Shown: one piece after another, positions 17,035 through 25,604 of the stretch | Layout: each line of letters begins with the position of its first letter | How positions within the stretch are numbered: the first letter of the stretch is position 1 | Origin: Enterocola sp045654205 | Lineage (GTDB): Bacteria > Bacteroidota > Bacteroidia > Bacteroidales > Paludibacteraceae | Length of the DNA stretch: 60,249 bases | Assembly: GCA_045654205.1 (NCBI GenBank) | Contig: JAZOMZ010000015.1 | Location: 1-60,249, forward strand | Direction of reading: 5' to 3' | Position numbers and translations under genes: made by a program | Notes under the pieces: generated by a model | The model's input: only the letters and a program-made list of their open reading frames with translations | Database searches by the model: none | Told to the model about the DNA's origin: nothing

Positions 17035-17613
17035 ATGAAAACATTTGAATTAGAAGGCGCTCTAAGAGCAGACCTAGGAAAAAAAGCTGCTAAAGCTTTA
17101 CGTTCTTCAGAAGCTATCCCATGCGTACTTTACGGTGGAAAAGAAAACGTTAACTTTACTGTAACTCAATCTGCAGTTCGTAAACTTATCTATTCTCCAA
17201 ACATCTACGCTGTAAAACTTACTATCGACGGTAAAGTTTACAACGCAGTACTTAAAGACGCTCAATATCACCCAGTAAACGACAAAATTCTTCACCTAGA
17301 CTTCCTAGAAGTAAACGAAGAAAAACCAATCGTATTCAGCGTTCCAGTTAAAACAGAAGGTCTTGCAGTTGGTGTACGTGCCGGTGGTAAACTTTCATTA
17401 GTTCTTCGTAAACTAAAAGTTAAAGCTATTTACACTCAAATCCCAGAAATCTTAGTAGTAAACGTAGAAAACCTAGAACTAGGTAAAACTATTAAAGCTG
17501 GTGAACTTTCATACGAAGGCTTACAAATTATGAACAACAAGGATAACGTAGTTGTAGCTGTTCAATTGACACGTGCTGCACGTGGTGCTCAAGCTGCTGC
17601 TAATAAAAAATAA
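17035..17613 (+). CDS. rplY: 50S ribosomal protein L25/Ctc
   Basis: This 192-residue protein is the long CTC/TL5 form of L25: residues 1-92 are the 5S rRNA-binding L25 domain (LRSSEAIPCVLYGGKENVNF) and about 93-180 the C-terminal TL5 beta domain (VPVKTEGLAVGVRAGGKLS). It binds 5S rRNA in the large subunit. Codon use is strongly biased (AAA, GTT/GTA, CTT), as expected of a highly expressed gene. It leads an operon with pth six bases downstream, a common bacterial pairing. Confidence 0.95.
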   Translation: MKTFELEGALRADLGKKAAKALRSSEAIPCVLYGGKENVNFTVTQSAVRKLIYSPNIYAVKLTIDGKVYNAVLKDAQYHPVNDKILHLDFLEVNEEKPIVFSVPVKTEGLAVGVRAGGKLSLVLRKLKVKAIYTQIPEILVVNVENLELGKTIKAGELSYEGLQIMNNKDNVVVAVQLTRAARGAQAAANKK

Positions 17614-17619
17614 TCCAAA

Positions 17620-18183
17620 ATGAAATACTTAATTGTCGGTTTGGGCAACATTGGTCCTGAATACCACGAAACCCGCCACAATATAGGATTTATGATATTA
17701 GACGCCTTCGCTAAGGCGTCTAATGTTTTTTTTACCGAGAAGCGTTACGGGGCTGTGGCAAAATGCAGGGTAAAAAATGCTGAACTTATATTGCTCAAAC
17801 CAAATACATTTATGAACCTGAGTGGCAATGCCGTAAGATATTGGCTTGCCGAAGAAAAAATACCAGTAGAAAACCTACTTGTGCTAGTGGACGACCTTGC
17901 CCTACCCTTTGGCTCATTGCGCTTAAAACCAAAAGGTAGCAGCGCTGGACACAATGGTCTTACAAATATTCAAAACCTTATTGGCACAGAAAAATACTCT
18001 CGCCTAAGATTTGGCATTGGCAACGATTTTCCAAAAGGCAAACAAGTAGATTATGTACTTGGCAAATTTTCTGACGAACAAATGTCTTTGATGGCAGGAA
18101 AACTAGAAACGTGCGGTGAGATAATCAAAAGTTTTTGCCTTGCAGGTGTAGAAAGGACAATGAATCAATTTAACTCAAAATGA
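17620..18183 (+). CDS. pth: Peptidyl-tRNA hydrolase
   Basis: This 187-residue enzyme frees tRNA from peptidyl-tRNA released by stalled ribosomes. Active-site residues are visible: Asn10 in VGLGNIG, catalytic His20 in ETRHNIGF, Asn66 or so in TFMNLSG, Asp91/Asp92 in LVDDLALPFG, and the SSAGHNGL loop. It shares the ATGA overlap (18180-18183) with the following S4-domain gene, so the two are translationally coupled. Confidence 0.96.
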   Translation: MKYLIVGLGNIGPEYHETRHNIGFMILDAFAKASNVFFTEKRYGAVAKCRVKNAELILLKPNTFMNLSGNAVRYWLAEEKIPVENLLVLVDDLALPFGSLRLKPKGSSAGHNGLTNIQNLIGTEKYSRLRFGIGNDFPKGKQVDYVLGKFSDEQMSLMAGKLETCGEIIKSFCLAGVERTMNQFNSK

Positions 18184-18578
18184 AGTTGATTAGAATAGAC
18201 AAATGGCTTTGGACCATGAGGCTTTACAAAACCAGAAGTATAGCCACAGATGCTTGTAAAGCAGGTCGTATTTTGGTAAACAACATGCCAGTGAAACCAT
18301 CGTTTTGCGTATCGGAAGGCATGACTGTGCAGATAAAAAAGTCGCCAATAGTCTACACCTACCGCATTATTCAGATTACCGAAAACCGCGTAGGCGCAAA
18401 ACTAGTTTCCGACTACATGATGAACATCACCCCTGCCGACCAATACAAACTCCTTGAACTCACTCGCATGTCTATGTCTGGCGAACGCGACCGTGGTACC
18501 GGCCGCCCAACGAAAAAAGAACGCAGGGATATAGATACATTCCTCGATGAGAATTTCTTTGAAGGAGATGAGGAGTAA
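18180..18578 (+). CDS. S4-domain RNA-binding protein (Hsp15/HslR-like)
   Basis: This 132-residue protein has an S4 RNA-binding fold at residues 2-62 (IRIDKWLWTMRLYKTRSIATDACKAG, then VNNMPVKPS). The C-terminal tail is basic and ends acidic. The E. coli relative Hsp15 recycles 50S subunits that still carry peptidyl-tRNA, which fits its coupling to pth. It starts at the ATG overlapping the pth stop and ends at a strong terminator. Confidence 0.88.
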   Translation: MKLIRIDKWLWTMRLYKTRSIATDACKAGRILVNNMPVKPSFCVSEGMTVQIKKSPIVYTYRIIQITENRVGAKLVSDYMMNITPADQYKLLELTRMSMSGERDRGTGRPTKKERRDIDTFLDENFFEGDEE

Positions 18579-18612
18579 CAAAAAAACATCACATAAGTGA
18601 TGTTTTTTTGTT
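18577..18612. terminator. Bidirectional intrinsic terminator
   Basis: AACAAAAAAACATCAC (18577-18592) pairs perfectly with 18597-18612 around an ATAA loop. It separates the rplY operon from the convergent glycosyltransferase gene and overlaps the latter's stop codon by two bases. Confidence 0.9.
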
Positions 18613-19723
18613 ATAACGACTTATACAACTCATTAAGCCTTTCAATATGCTTTTCTATTGAGTAAATATCTCTTACTATTTTAGCATTTTCTACTGCCTT
18701 AACTTTATAAGATTCTAGATTATTTACAAAACACATAAACTTCTCACAGAAGTCTTCTGTATCATTTGTCTTATAAAGTGTAGCCAATTTACCATTTTGA
18801 GTTACCTCTGTCATTACCTCCCAATCATTTACAAAAGTAGGAAGTCCTGCAGCCACCGCTTCTATCACTGCTATACCAAAAGTATCATGATCTGTGGCAT
18901 ATACAAATGCGTCTACGTGTTTCAAGATCTGAGGAACATCTGCTCTCGCGCCTAAAAAGTGTACACAGTTTTGCAATCCATTTTCTTCGCAATATCTCAC
19001 GCAATTATCATAACGCCAAGGCTCTGCATCAGACTTTCTACCCACAAAATAAAAATCAAAGTTTACACCTTTGTCTTTTAGACCTTTGAGAAATTGACAC
19101 ACGGAACTTTGTGCCCGTCCGGGCACAAAGTTCCCGACCATAACCAATTTCAGCGTCCCGCCCTGTGGGCGGTCAATTTTATTTTCAGGCAGTTCCAATG
19201 GCTGTTTCTCAATATCAAATTTAGAAAAATTGATTCCATTATATACTACATGAAGTTTGTCTAAACATTTTAGGTTATATTTCTTAATGTAGTATTGTTT
19301 TTGCGCCTCACTTACAAAATAAGAAGCATCGCACCATAGAATACTCTTCTTAAGTAGCCATTTATTAAGCCCCTTTATACCAAAATCATAACCATGAAAA
19401 GTTTGCACCACTTTTGTTTTTGTACCAATTGTTGCAATGCAAGCATAAACTGCGTCAATCCATTGTTGAGCATGCGCAATTGTAATACCATTTTCCTTAA
19501 AAATGCCACGAAGACGTTTAAAATACGACAAAAAACGTCCTTTTTTAGGTGCACATTGCAAAAACTTGGGCTCTGTTGCATAAAAATCATCCTTATAAGG
19601 ACCATCCTTTCTATGCACACCAATAAATTCATATTGTGCCTTCTCTGCAGACTTAAAAACATCTAAAAGTAGAGTCTCAGTTCCCCCTCTACTTAAACTC
19701 CCAAGTAAATATGCTATTTTCAT
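18611..19723 (-). CDS. Glycosyltransferase family 4 (group 1)
   Basis: This 370-residue retaining glycosyltransferase has a GT-B fold. The N-terminal domain begins LLGSLSRGGTETLLLDV (acceptor side). The C-terminal donor domain begins LVMVGNFVPGRA and carries the E-x7-E-like DTFGIAVIEAVAAGLPTFV near residue 285-305. It should add one sugar to a surface glycan made by this region. It is the last gene on the minus strand of the polysaccharide block. Two GC-rich palindromes at 19103-19172 sit in its coding sequence where relatives normally have an ordinary sequence, an oddity described separately. Confidence 0.9.
   Translation of the reverse strand: MKIAYLLGSLSRGGTETLLLDVFKSAEKAQYEFIGVHRKDGPYKDDFYATEPKFLQCAPKKGRFLSYFKRLRGIFKENGITIAHAQQWIDAVYACIATIGTKTKVVQTFHGYDFGIKGLNKWLLKKSILWCDASYFVSEAQKQYYIKKYNLKCLDKLHVVYNGINFSKFDIEKQPLELPENKIDRPQGGTLKLVMVGNFVPGRAQSSVCQFLKGLKDKGVNFDFYFVGRKSDAEPWRYDNCVRYCEENGLQNCVHFLGARADVPQILKHVDAFVYATDHDTFGIAVIEAVAAGLPTFVNDWEVMTEVTQNGKLATLYKTNDTEDFCEKFMCFVNNLESYKVKAVENAKIVRDIYSIEKHIERLNELYKSL
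19103..19172. repeat. Two GC-rich palindromes inside a glycosyltransferase gene
   Basis: Positions 19103-19117 pair perfectly with 19120-19134 (15-bp stem, two-base loop). A second palindrome, CCGCCC-TGT-GGGCGG, is at 19158-19172. Both are much richer in GC than the surrounding coding DNA. They are translated as VGNFVPGRAQSSV and IDRPQGGT, keeping the frame open. Confidence 0.75.
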
Positions 19724-19799
19724 AAAATTCTATACTTTCAGTATCGCAAATGATACTATTCACTCTCCAAAAGTAGTAAATTTAACTTATTTAAACAAG

Positions 19800-19845
19800 T
19801 AGAGTCTCACTTTTATATCAAAATAGTTATAAATGCGAGACTCTA
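19800..19845 (-). terminator. Hairpin between two glycosyltransferase genes
   Basis: TAGAGTCTC at 19800-19808 pairs with GAGACTCTA at 19837-19845, and the stem extends imperfectly inwards. It lies in the 148-bp gap downstream of the GT2 gene. There is no strong T-tract, so it may weaken rather than stop transcription. Confidence 0.45.
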
Positions 19846-19871
19846 TTCTACTATATTTCCCAATATCAATA

Positions 19872-20849
19872 TCACACAACCATCTTCAATATCTTATCTA
19901 TGGCTCGTACTATGAAGGTTGATTTGTATTGTTGGGTTTTGTGAAGGTAAAAGTGGAGAAGTTTGTGATACCATTTTCGTGGGTCTTGCAGAAGGTAAGT
20001 TTCAAGAAATTCGTTGTCCCAAATATCAAGTTTGGCAATTGCGCTAAGATTTGTAGCACATCTTTCCAAAATGTATTCGTCAAACCAAAATTTCTTTGAA
20101 GTGGTATCTACTTCATTTAGTACACTTATATTTTCGTTGTAATCAAAGAAATTGTCCTTTATTGTAAACTCTTCCAGCTTTTTTATGTATCGATAATTTC
20201 TAGACAAACTAATTACAGAACGTTTATTCATTTCGTAGTCTACAAAACTGTAAAATCTACATTTACTTGCTACCCTATTCATATTTAAATATGCAAGGTG
20301 CAGTATTCTGAAATCATTTACATAATGTGTTTGCGGCGCCTCTATAGGATAAGGAATGCGCATTGAATGCATATTGCGAACATAGTTGCCGTGAGGCTCT
20401 TTGCCATCGTCGTGAAACATCCAAGGATAGTAAACTGAGTCTCCGTAGTGCTTTTTGTTTGGAGAAATCTCTGCCCATTTAAACCAAAATACAGCACCAG
20501 GATTTGAGTTTAATATACTTTTCCAATCATCTGTATTGGTGTAATTTGCAGTAAAAATTTCGTCGGCGTCTAAACCAAAAAGAACGCAATCTCTTTTGTT
20601 TGCCACCTCGCGAGCCTTTGCCACAAGCATCGACTGACGTTCTGCTTCGTTAAAATCTGGATTGTTGTTTTCTATGAGAACGACTTTGTCATATTGCTTA
20701 TAAATATCTCTGCTACCGTCTGTAGACATTTGGTCGGCAATAATTATAAAGTCTGCCCAAGTGGAAGTAGTTTTTAAAAATGCGTGTAATACCCATGCTT
20801 CGTTGCGCACTGGAGTCATTACTATAAGAAGAGGTCTAATCTTTTCCAT
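19872..20849 (-). CDS. Glycosyltransferase family 2
   Basis: This 325-residue GT-A enzyme begins LLIVMTPVRNEAWVLHAFL, then IIADQMSTDGSRDIYKQY, the nucleotide-binding part. The metal-binding DxD region is GLDADEIF near residue 95-102. Family members of this shape transfer a sugar from a nucleotide donor to a growing glycan. It lies between the ABC exporter genes and the GT4 gene, so it most likely acts in the same surface polysaccharide. Donor and acceptor are unknown. Confidence 0.85.
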   Translation of the reverse strand: MEKIRPLLIVMTPVRNEAWVLHAFLKTTSTWADFIIIADQMSTDGSRDIYKQYDKVVLIENNNPDFNEAERQSMLVAKAREVANKRDCVLFGLDADEIFTANYTNTDDWKSILNSNPGAVFWFKWAEISPNKKHYGDSVYYPWMFHDDGKEPHGNYVRNMHSMRIPYPIEAPQTHYVNDFRILHLAYLNMNRVASKCRFYSFVDYEMNKRSVISLSRNYRYIKKLEEFTIKDNFFDYNENISVLNEVDTTSKKFWFDEYILERCATNLSAIAKLDIWDNEFLETYLLQDPRKWYHKLLHFYLHKTQQYKSTFIVRAIDKILKMVV

Positions 20850-20897
20850 AACTCTCCCCCTCCTATCAATCTAAAAATTCTAATTTGTTTCATAACT

Positions 20898-21659
20898 CTA
20901 ATATTTAATTTGTTTATATTGCGATACAATTTCGTTTATATCACCAGTTGATTTTATTTTTCCGTTTTCAAGAAGAAAACCTGTTTTACATAGCGAACTT
21001 ACTGTTTCCATATTGTGACTTACAAAAAGTATTGTTACGCCGTGTTTGTTTATCTCTTTGAGTTTATTCACAGCTTTACGTGGAAACTCGCTGTCACCAA
21101 TAGACAAAACTTCATCTACTACTAGTATATCAGGATTTAAATGTGCTGCCACAGCAAAACCCAAACGCACCATCATACCTTGAGAATAACGTTTCACGGG
21201 AGTGTCTATGTAAAGTTCACACCCAGAGAAATCTATAATCTCATCAAGCTTATGTTTTATCTCATTTTTAGTCATACCCAAAATGGCACCATTCATGAAA
21301 ATATTCTCACGACCAGTCAATTCATAATGAAAACCTGTTCCTATTTCTAGCAACGAACCTATTCTGCCATTCACATAGATATAACCTGTAGTTGGAACTA
21401 CAATCTTTGACAACAACTTGAGCAACGTACTCTTTCCTGCACCATTTTTTCCAACTATTCCTACAACATCACCTTCTTCTATCTTGAAATCGATATCACG
21501 CAATGCCCAATAACAATCTATATCATCAGCATACAAATTTCGCCTCCCTAAAACATTCACCATCCACCAATGACAGATATCTTTACCTAGTGTTTTGGTT
21601 GAAACTACACCAAGTTGATATTTTTTACTAATATTATTAAATTCTATAGCTGTACACAT
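20898..21659 (-). CDS. Polysaccharide ABC exporter, ATP-binding subunit (Wzt/KpsT-like)
   Basis: This subunit has 253 residues from the ATG at 21659 (MCTAIEFNNISKKY); a longer frame would run into the permease gene and adds no domain sequence. It has Walker A GKNGAGKSTLL, the signature YSQGMMVRL, Walker B ILVVDEVLSIGD and switch His in VSHNM. The protein ends soon after the ATPase core, so it lacks the C-terminal carbohydrate-binding domain of Wzt proteins that select capped O-antigen. Length control by end-capping is thus unlikely. The start is 10 bases after the permease stop. Confidence 0.9.
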   Translation of the reverse strand: MCTAIEFNNISKKYQLGVVSTKTLGKDICHWWMVNVLGRRNLYADDIDCYWALRDIDFKIEEGDVVGIVGKNGAGKSTLLKLLSKIVVPTTGYIYVNGRIGSLLEIGTGFHYELTGRENIFMNGAILGMTKNEIKHKLDEIIDFSGCELYIDTPVKRYSQGMMVRLGFAVAAHLNPDILVVDEVLSIGDSEFPRKAVNKLKEINKHGVTILFVSHNMETVSSLCKTGFLLENGKIKSTGDINEIVSQYKQIKY

Positions 21660-21669
21660 ATTTTTATCA

Positions 21670-22524
21670 TTAAACAGTATCCATAAAATTTCTTTCTTTT
21701 TGATGAAATACAACAATGCCAAAGATCAATATTATCACCATAAAGAAGAAACTATAACATAGCCAACTCCACCCTGCAAATTCTCCAACTCCAAAACAGC
21801 TATACCTAAATATTCTTACAATAGGAGTTATAGGATTTAAACTAATTATTGTATTTAAGTTTATGCCCAAAAACTCTCCATTTACCTGTGTTAAAGGATA
21901 AACTATTGGTGTGGCATACATCCATATTTGCACAATAAAAGAAAAGAATACTTGCATATCACGATACTTTATTGTTATTGTTGATATAATAGTTCCTATT
22001 CCTAACGCTATTCCTGCTAGTATTAAAACCAACAAAGGCATCAACAATATATACCAGTTTGGATATAAATCTGTTCCAAAAAATACATAACAGAGATAGA
22101 CTATGACAAATAAGAAAAACTGAATGCAAAAACGAAATAAATTGCTAAAAACTGCAGAAATTGGACATATCAGTCGAGGGAAATATACTTTACTAAAAAG
22201 ATTTACATTTGTAGCAAAACTATTTGAAGTTTTGGTTAAACAATCTGCAAAATATTGCCACAGACACACTCCTGATAGATAGAATAGTGGTTGTGGAATT
22301 CCCTCTGTGGGAATTCCCGCAATGCCACCAAAAACTACCATATACATTACCACTGTAATTGCAGGTTGTATTACATTCCACAATGGTCCTAAAATAGTTT
22401 GTTTATAGAGTGTAATTATGTCACGTTTAACAAACATCAATATTAAATCGCGATAAAGCCAGATTTCTTTTAAATTAAGTTCAAAGATTCTGTTTTTAGG
22501 TCCTATAACAGAAGCTGCCCTCAT
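21670..22524 (-). CDS. Polysaccharide ABC exporter, permease (Wzm/ABC-2 type)
   Basis: This 284-residue inner-membrane protein has about six helices. Family signatures are FVKRDIITLYKQTILGPLWNVIQP near residue 32-55 and AGIPTEGIPQPLFYLSGV around 90-107. Together with the ATPase downstream it should export a lipid-linked polysaccharide across the inner membrane. The two genes are adjacent, with the same direction and a 10-base gap. Confidence 0.92.
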   Translation of the reverse strand: MRAASVIGPKNRIFELNLKEIWLYRDLILMFVKRDIITLYKQTILGPLWNVIQPAITVVMYMVVFGGIAGIPTEGIPQPLFYLSGVCLWQYFADCLTKTSNSFATNVNLFSKVYFPRLICPISAVFSNLFRFCIQFFLFVIVYLCYVFFGTDLYPNWYILLMPLLVLILAGIALGIGTIISTITIKYRDMQVFFSFIVQIWMYATPIVYPLTQVNGEFLGINLNTIISLNPITPIVRIFRYSCFGVGEFAGWSWLCYSFFFMVIILIFGIVVFHQKERNFMDTV

Positions 22525-22559
22525 AACTAATTAAACAACTATAAACAAACCTATATGCT

Positions 22560-22934
22560 TTACAACTCAGCTTTCCAAAGTCCGTGTAGATTGCAATATT
22601 CATACACTGCTATTGGGTCGTCCTTGCAGGTGCAGACTATTGCTTCAGATTTGTCGGTAAGGTTCACCATAATGCCACCCTTTTCGCATTCCACGTAGAT
22701 GAATGCCACGTGATGTTCAGGTGTCATTGGATGAGGCACACTACCCACTTCCACTTTTATTTTACAACTATCTAGCCTATATACCACAGGCATGTGTTTT
22801 AAAATATTCGCATTTTCTATATTAGGTATTAGTTCTACCATTCTTGCTCCGCAGCACATTGTTGGTACTTTAGAGTCCACTACTTTCATAATCACATTAC
22901 CACAGTGATTACATTTAAAAAATTTTACTGCCAT
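22560..22934 (-). CDS. Desulfoferrodoxin (superoxide reductase, class I)
   Basis: This 124-residue non-haem iron enzyme reduces superoxide to peroxide without making oxygen, a defence typical of anaerobes. The N-terminal desulforedoxin site has Cys8, Cys11, Cys27 and Cys28. The catalytic iron ligands are His47, His68, His74, Cys114 and His117 (KHMP, PHPMTPEHH, YCNLHG). The usual EKH motif reads LKH: Lys46 is kept, but the Glu that caps the iron in the resting enzyme is Leu45. It has no obvious link with the polysaccharide genes on either side. Confidence 0.93.
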   Translation of the reverse strand: MAVKFFKCNHCGNVIMKVVDSKVPTMCCGARMVELIPNIENANILKHMPVVYRLDSCKIKVEVGSVPHPMTPEHHVAFIYVECEKGGIMVNLTDKSEAIVCTCKDDPIAVYEYCNLHGLWKAEL

Positions 22935-23024
22935 AATGTCTAAAATTTAAAAATTATCAACTATTAACTAATTAATTGTATATCAATATTATACAAAGCA
23001 ACTAAAACAATAGATCAAAAAAAC

Positions 23025-23780
23025 TCAAGGCAATACAGGACGTATTGTTTGACCAAAATAACGTGTACTGGAATCTAGTCTTTGACCATCTTCGTTGAAT
23101 GCAAATTGTTTTGCTTTGGTAGAATCATTTATATCTAATGTAGATGTCCAATAATATCCAAAAGAACTTGCATCCTTTTCAACATCATAATAATAGCCTG
23201 CTGCAGGTATGAATATTGAATTGCCATTTTTATTTGATACAAACTCTAAACCATACACTCCATTGCTACTTGTCCAGGTAATAGAACAATTATTTATCAA
23301 TTCATTAAACTCGTATTCTGTAGGGATTCTCCACCTGTCTTCACATATTACACGTGCCGCATCGTCTTCTGGTTCTAGTTGTGTTTTATTATCTACATTA
23401 CCTATAAAACTATTGGTGCAATATTTAAGAATCATACCAGAAACACTCGCTGCCCATCGATAATTGTTGAGTTGGTAATAATCTTTAGTTTCTACTTCTC
23501 CCCAAGCAAAATAATATCCATATTCCTCAGGAGTAGCGGCACCTACATTGCAAGTACCCCATCTCACAGAGAGTCCCATATCTACAAACTCATATTTTAA
23601 ATCTGCATCTGATGGAACAACAGAAGAAGTGTCTGGACAAGTGAATGAAATACTATCCACATTTGATGCCACAAAGCTAGTAGCCTTGCCATTCTCTGTA
23701 TAAACGCAAAGATTTAATTGAGCTATACAAACAGAAATAACACATAACATTAAAATTAAAAGAGATAATAATTTTTTCAT
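23025..23780 (-). CDS. Exported FISUMP-domain protein
   Basis: This 251-residue protein has a signal peptide to about residue 20 (LLILMLCVISVCIA). Residues about 65-251 match the Fibrobacter succinogenes major paralogous domain pattern: FVDMGLSVRWGTCNVGAATPEEYG, YYFAWGE, WRIPTEYEFNELI, FIPAAGYY, YWTSTLD and a final TIRPVLP. The domain resembles C-type-lectin/formylglycine-enzyme folds; function is unknown. Before it, KATSFVASNVDSISF parallels a segment of the next gene. It follows that gene by five bases, so they are co-transcribed. Confidence 0.85.
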   Translation of the reverse strand: MKKLLSLLILMLCVISVCIAQLNLCVYTENGKATSFVASNVDSISFTCPDTSSVVPSDADLKYEFVDMGLSVRWGTCNVGAATPEEYGYYFAWGEVETKDYYQLNNYRWAASVSGMILKYCTNSFIGNVDNKTQLEPEDDAARVICEDRWRIPTEYEFNELINNCSITWTSSNGVYGLEFVSNKNGNSIFIPAAGYYYDVEKDASSFGYYWTSTLDINDSTKAKQFAFNEDGQRLDSSTRYFGQTIRPVLP

Positions 23781-23785
23781 AGTTT

Positions 23786-24280
23786 TTATTTTTTTATAAA
23801 CTTAACACTTAGATTATCCACAAATAAAATATAAGTACCTTTACTTAAAGATGTTACATCCAATTCATCCCCCTTTTCACACAAGAGACACTTCCCTGTA
23901 AGGTCAAAAACAATTAAATCTGTTTCCTCCTCATCTACACCACTTACATGAATGGTATTTAAAACAGGATTTGGATAAACATACACATTTGGCACTTCTA
24001 CATCGCCTACAGATGTGGTTTCAGATGCAAAAATGATTTTTTGATATTCTCCTTGACTATAACCATCCTTTGTAACAACAGTCATAGTACCATCGGTCTC
24101 GTTTGCCAAAACATCGATTCGCTGAACATCAGAAAGAAGAAAACTTGTTGCCTCATCATCTGCAGATATAGCAACTATACTATTCACTTCACTAGCATCT
24201 ATGCTACTAGATAACATCCACGCTAGTATCCCTACTATAACCCTAGGGGTTTTAAAAAATTGATAAAGAGTGTTCTCCAT
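23786..24280 (-). CDS. Exported protein with type IX secretion C-terminal sorting domain
   Basis: This 164-residue protein has a hydrophobic signal at about 13-29 (RVIVGILAWMLSSSIDA). The C-terminal 65 residues are a type A sorting domain of the type IX system: VYVYPNPVLNTIHV, LIVFDLTGKCLL, LSKGTYILFV and terminal VKFIKK. Such domains carry proteins across the outer membrane and are cut off on anchoring. The part between signal and sorting domain is only about 70 residues and includes EATSFLLSDVQRIDVL, similar to the neighbouring gene. No catalytic domain is seen. Confidence 0.85.
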   Translation of the reverse strand: MENTLYQFFKTPRVIVGILAWMLSSSIDASEVNSIVAISADDEATSFLLSDVQRIDVLANETDGTMTVVTKDGYSQGEYQKIIFASETTSVGDVEVPNVYVYPNPVLNTIHVSGVDEEETDLIVFDLTGKCLLCEKGDELDVTSLSKGTYILFVDNLSVKFIKK

Positions 24281-24593
24281 GATAATTATAATTTAAACTG
24301 TTTTTAAAAATTATTTAATCAATGTTTCTTTGGTCATTGATTTCGGTTCAAATATAATTTCAAAATAAAAATTAGATAATTGCGTTTTTATTAAAATTTT
24401 GTTGCAAAATTATTACATGTTATCACAGAGTATTTAGAGAGGGCTTATTAGGTAGAATCTTATGTTACAAATATTTTACAAACGTTTGATTAATGATTAA
24501 TATAGAACTAAAATGAGGATACAAAAAAAGACTCACTGAAGATTCAGTGAGTCTCTAAATATATTCTAAAAATGAATTTTAAAGGTGGGATTT
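24281..24593 (-). promoter_or_regulatory. Intergenic region with promoter of the secreted-protein pair
   Basis: In this 313-bp gap the minus strand shows a -7 box TATATTTG (24356-24349), 69 bp before the start at 24280, with no clear -33 box. Besides this and the terminator at 24529-24554 I see nothing. Confidence 0.5.
24529..24554 (-). terminator. Intrinsic terminator of the sugar-biosynthesis operon
   Basis: GACTCACTGA (24530-24539) pairs with TCAGTGAGTC (24544-24553). On the minus strand the stem is followed by seven T, as expected for genes ending at 24594. Confidence 0.9.
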
Positions 24594-25604
24594 TTATCCC
24601 ATTACTCTATCTCTCTCATTGTAGATTCTTTCAATAATATCTACCACCTTCATACCTTCTAGAAGGTTGGTTGCGATAGCAGAACCTGCTTTTAGGGTGT
24701 CTATTACGTTTTTGATTACGAAACCGTGGTTTTGAGCAGCACCTTTGTATGCACCAAAGTCATTTTCGTGAGTTGGTTCGGTAAGTTCTGGCATTTCGTA
24801 GTCTTGGATGTGGCAGTGAACTACAGTATCCATATATTGACCAGCTACTTTCACAGTACCTTTAGAACCAATGATTGTAACAGAACTTTCTAAGTTTTTG
24901 TCCCAAACTGATGTTGAATAGTTTAGTGAACCCATACCACCATTGATAAAGTCGAAATCTACACAACCGGTATCTTCAAACTCAATTAAGTCGCCGTGTG
25001 AGCAGTTTGCAAATTTACCACGGATATTGGTGATGTCACCAAATAGCCAGTAAAGCATATCCACGTAGTGAGAGAATTGGGTGTAAAGTGTACCACCGTC
25101 TAGTTTGTTGGTGCCGTGCCAGCTACCACGTTGATAGTAACGTTCGTCACGGTTCCAGAATGCATCTACTTTTACAAAATAGATTTCACCTAGACGTTTT
25201 TCGCTAACAAGTTGTTTCAACCACGCCATTGGTGGAGAATAACGGTTTTGCATTACACAGAATACTGAACGTGACATTTCAAGTGATTTGAACACGATTT
25301 TTTCTGCGTCAGCTTTGTTTAGCGCGATTGGTTTTTCTAGTACTACGTGTTTTTTAGCTTCCAATGCTTTAATAGCATATTCTGCGTGAAAACCGTTTAA
25401 GTTACAAATATTTACTACGTCGATGTCTTCGCGTTTTAGAAGTTCGTCATAGTCGTTGTAATAATCTTCTTTTATTTCTGGGTCTATTTTATCTTTTGGA
25501 AGCACATCGCATACTGCTACAAGGTTTGCACCTGGGTTTCTGCGAATCATTTCTGCATGGCGTTTGCCAATGTGTCCTAGACCTACTACTGCAAAATTTA
25601 TCAT
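24594..25604 (-). CDS. Gfo/Idh/MocA oxidoreductase, WlbA/WbpB-like
   Basis: This 336-residue NAD-dependent dehydrogenase has a Rossmann GLGHIGKRHAEMI at 8-20 and the family EKPIAL motif near residue 95. In the WbpB/WlbA step, the 3-hydroxyl of UDP-GlcNAc-uronate is oxidised to a ketone for later amination. Its neighbours are the acetyltransferase and aminotransferase of the same route, in the operon order aminotransferase, acetyltransferase, dehydrogenase. Its ATG overlaps the acetyltransferase stop by one base (TAATG). The exact sugar is inferred from this trio. Confidence 0.85.
   Translation of the reverse strand: MINFAVVGLGHIGKRHAEMIRRNPGANLVAVCDVLPKDKIDPEIKEDYYNDYDELLKREDIDVVNICNLNGFHAEYAIKALEAKKHVVLEKPIALNKADAEKIVFKSLEMSRSVFCVMQNRYSPPMAWLKQLVSEKRLGEIYFVKVDAFWNRDERYYQRGSWHGTNKLDGGTLYTQFSHYVDMLYWLFGDITNIRGKFANCSHGDLIEFEDTGCVDFDFINGGMGSLNYSTSVWDKNLESSVTIIGSKGTVKVAGQYMDTVVHCHIQDYEMPELTEPTHENDFGAYKGAAQNHGFVIKNVIDTLKAGSAIATNLLEGMKVVDIIERIYNERDRVMG

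Noticed and set aside
19669..19681. Repeat GTAGAGTCTCA shared by the GT4 start and the hairpin at 19800
   Set aside because: A match of about 13 bases, one copy of which codes for the conserved GGTETLLL; probably chance.
22295..22317. GGAATTCCC palindrome inside the ABC permease gene
   Set aside because: It encodes GIPTEGIP, a normal motif of this permease family, so the palindrome follows from the repeated GIP codons.
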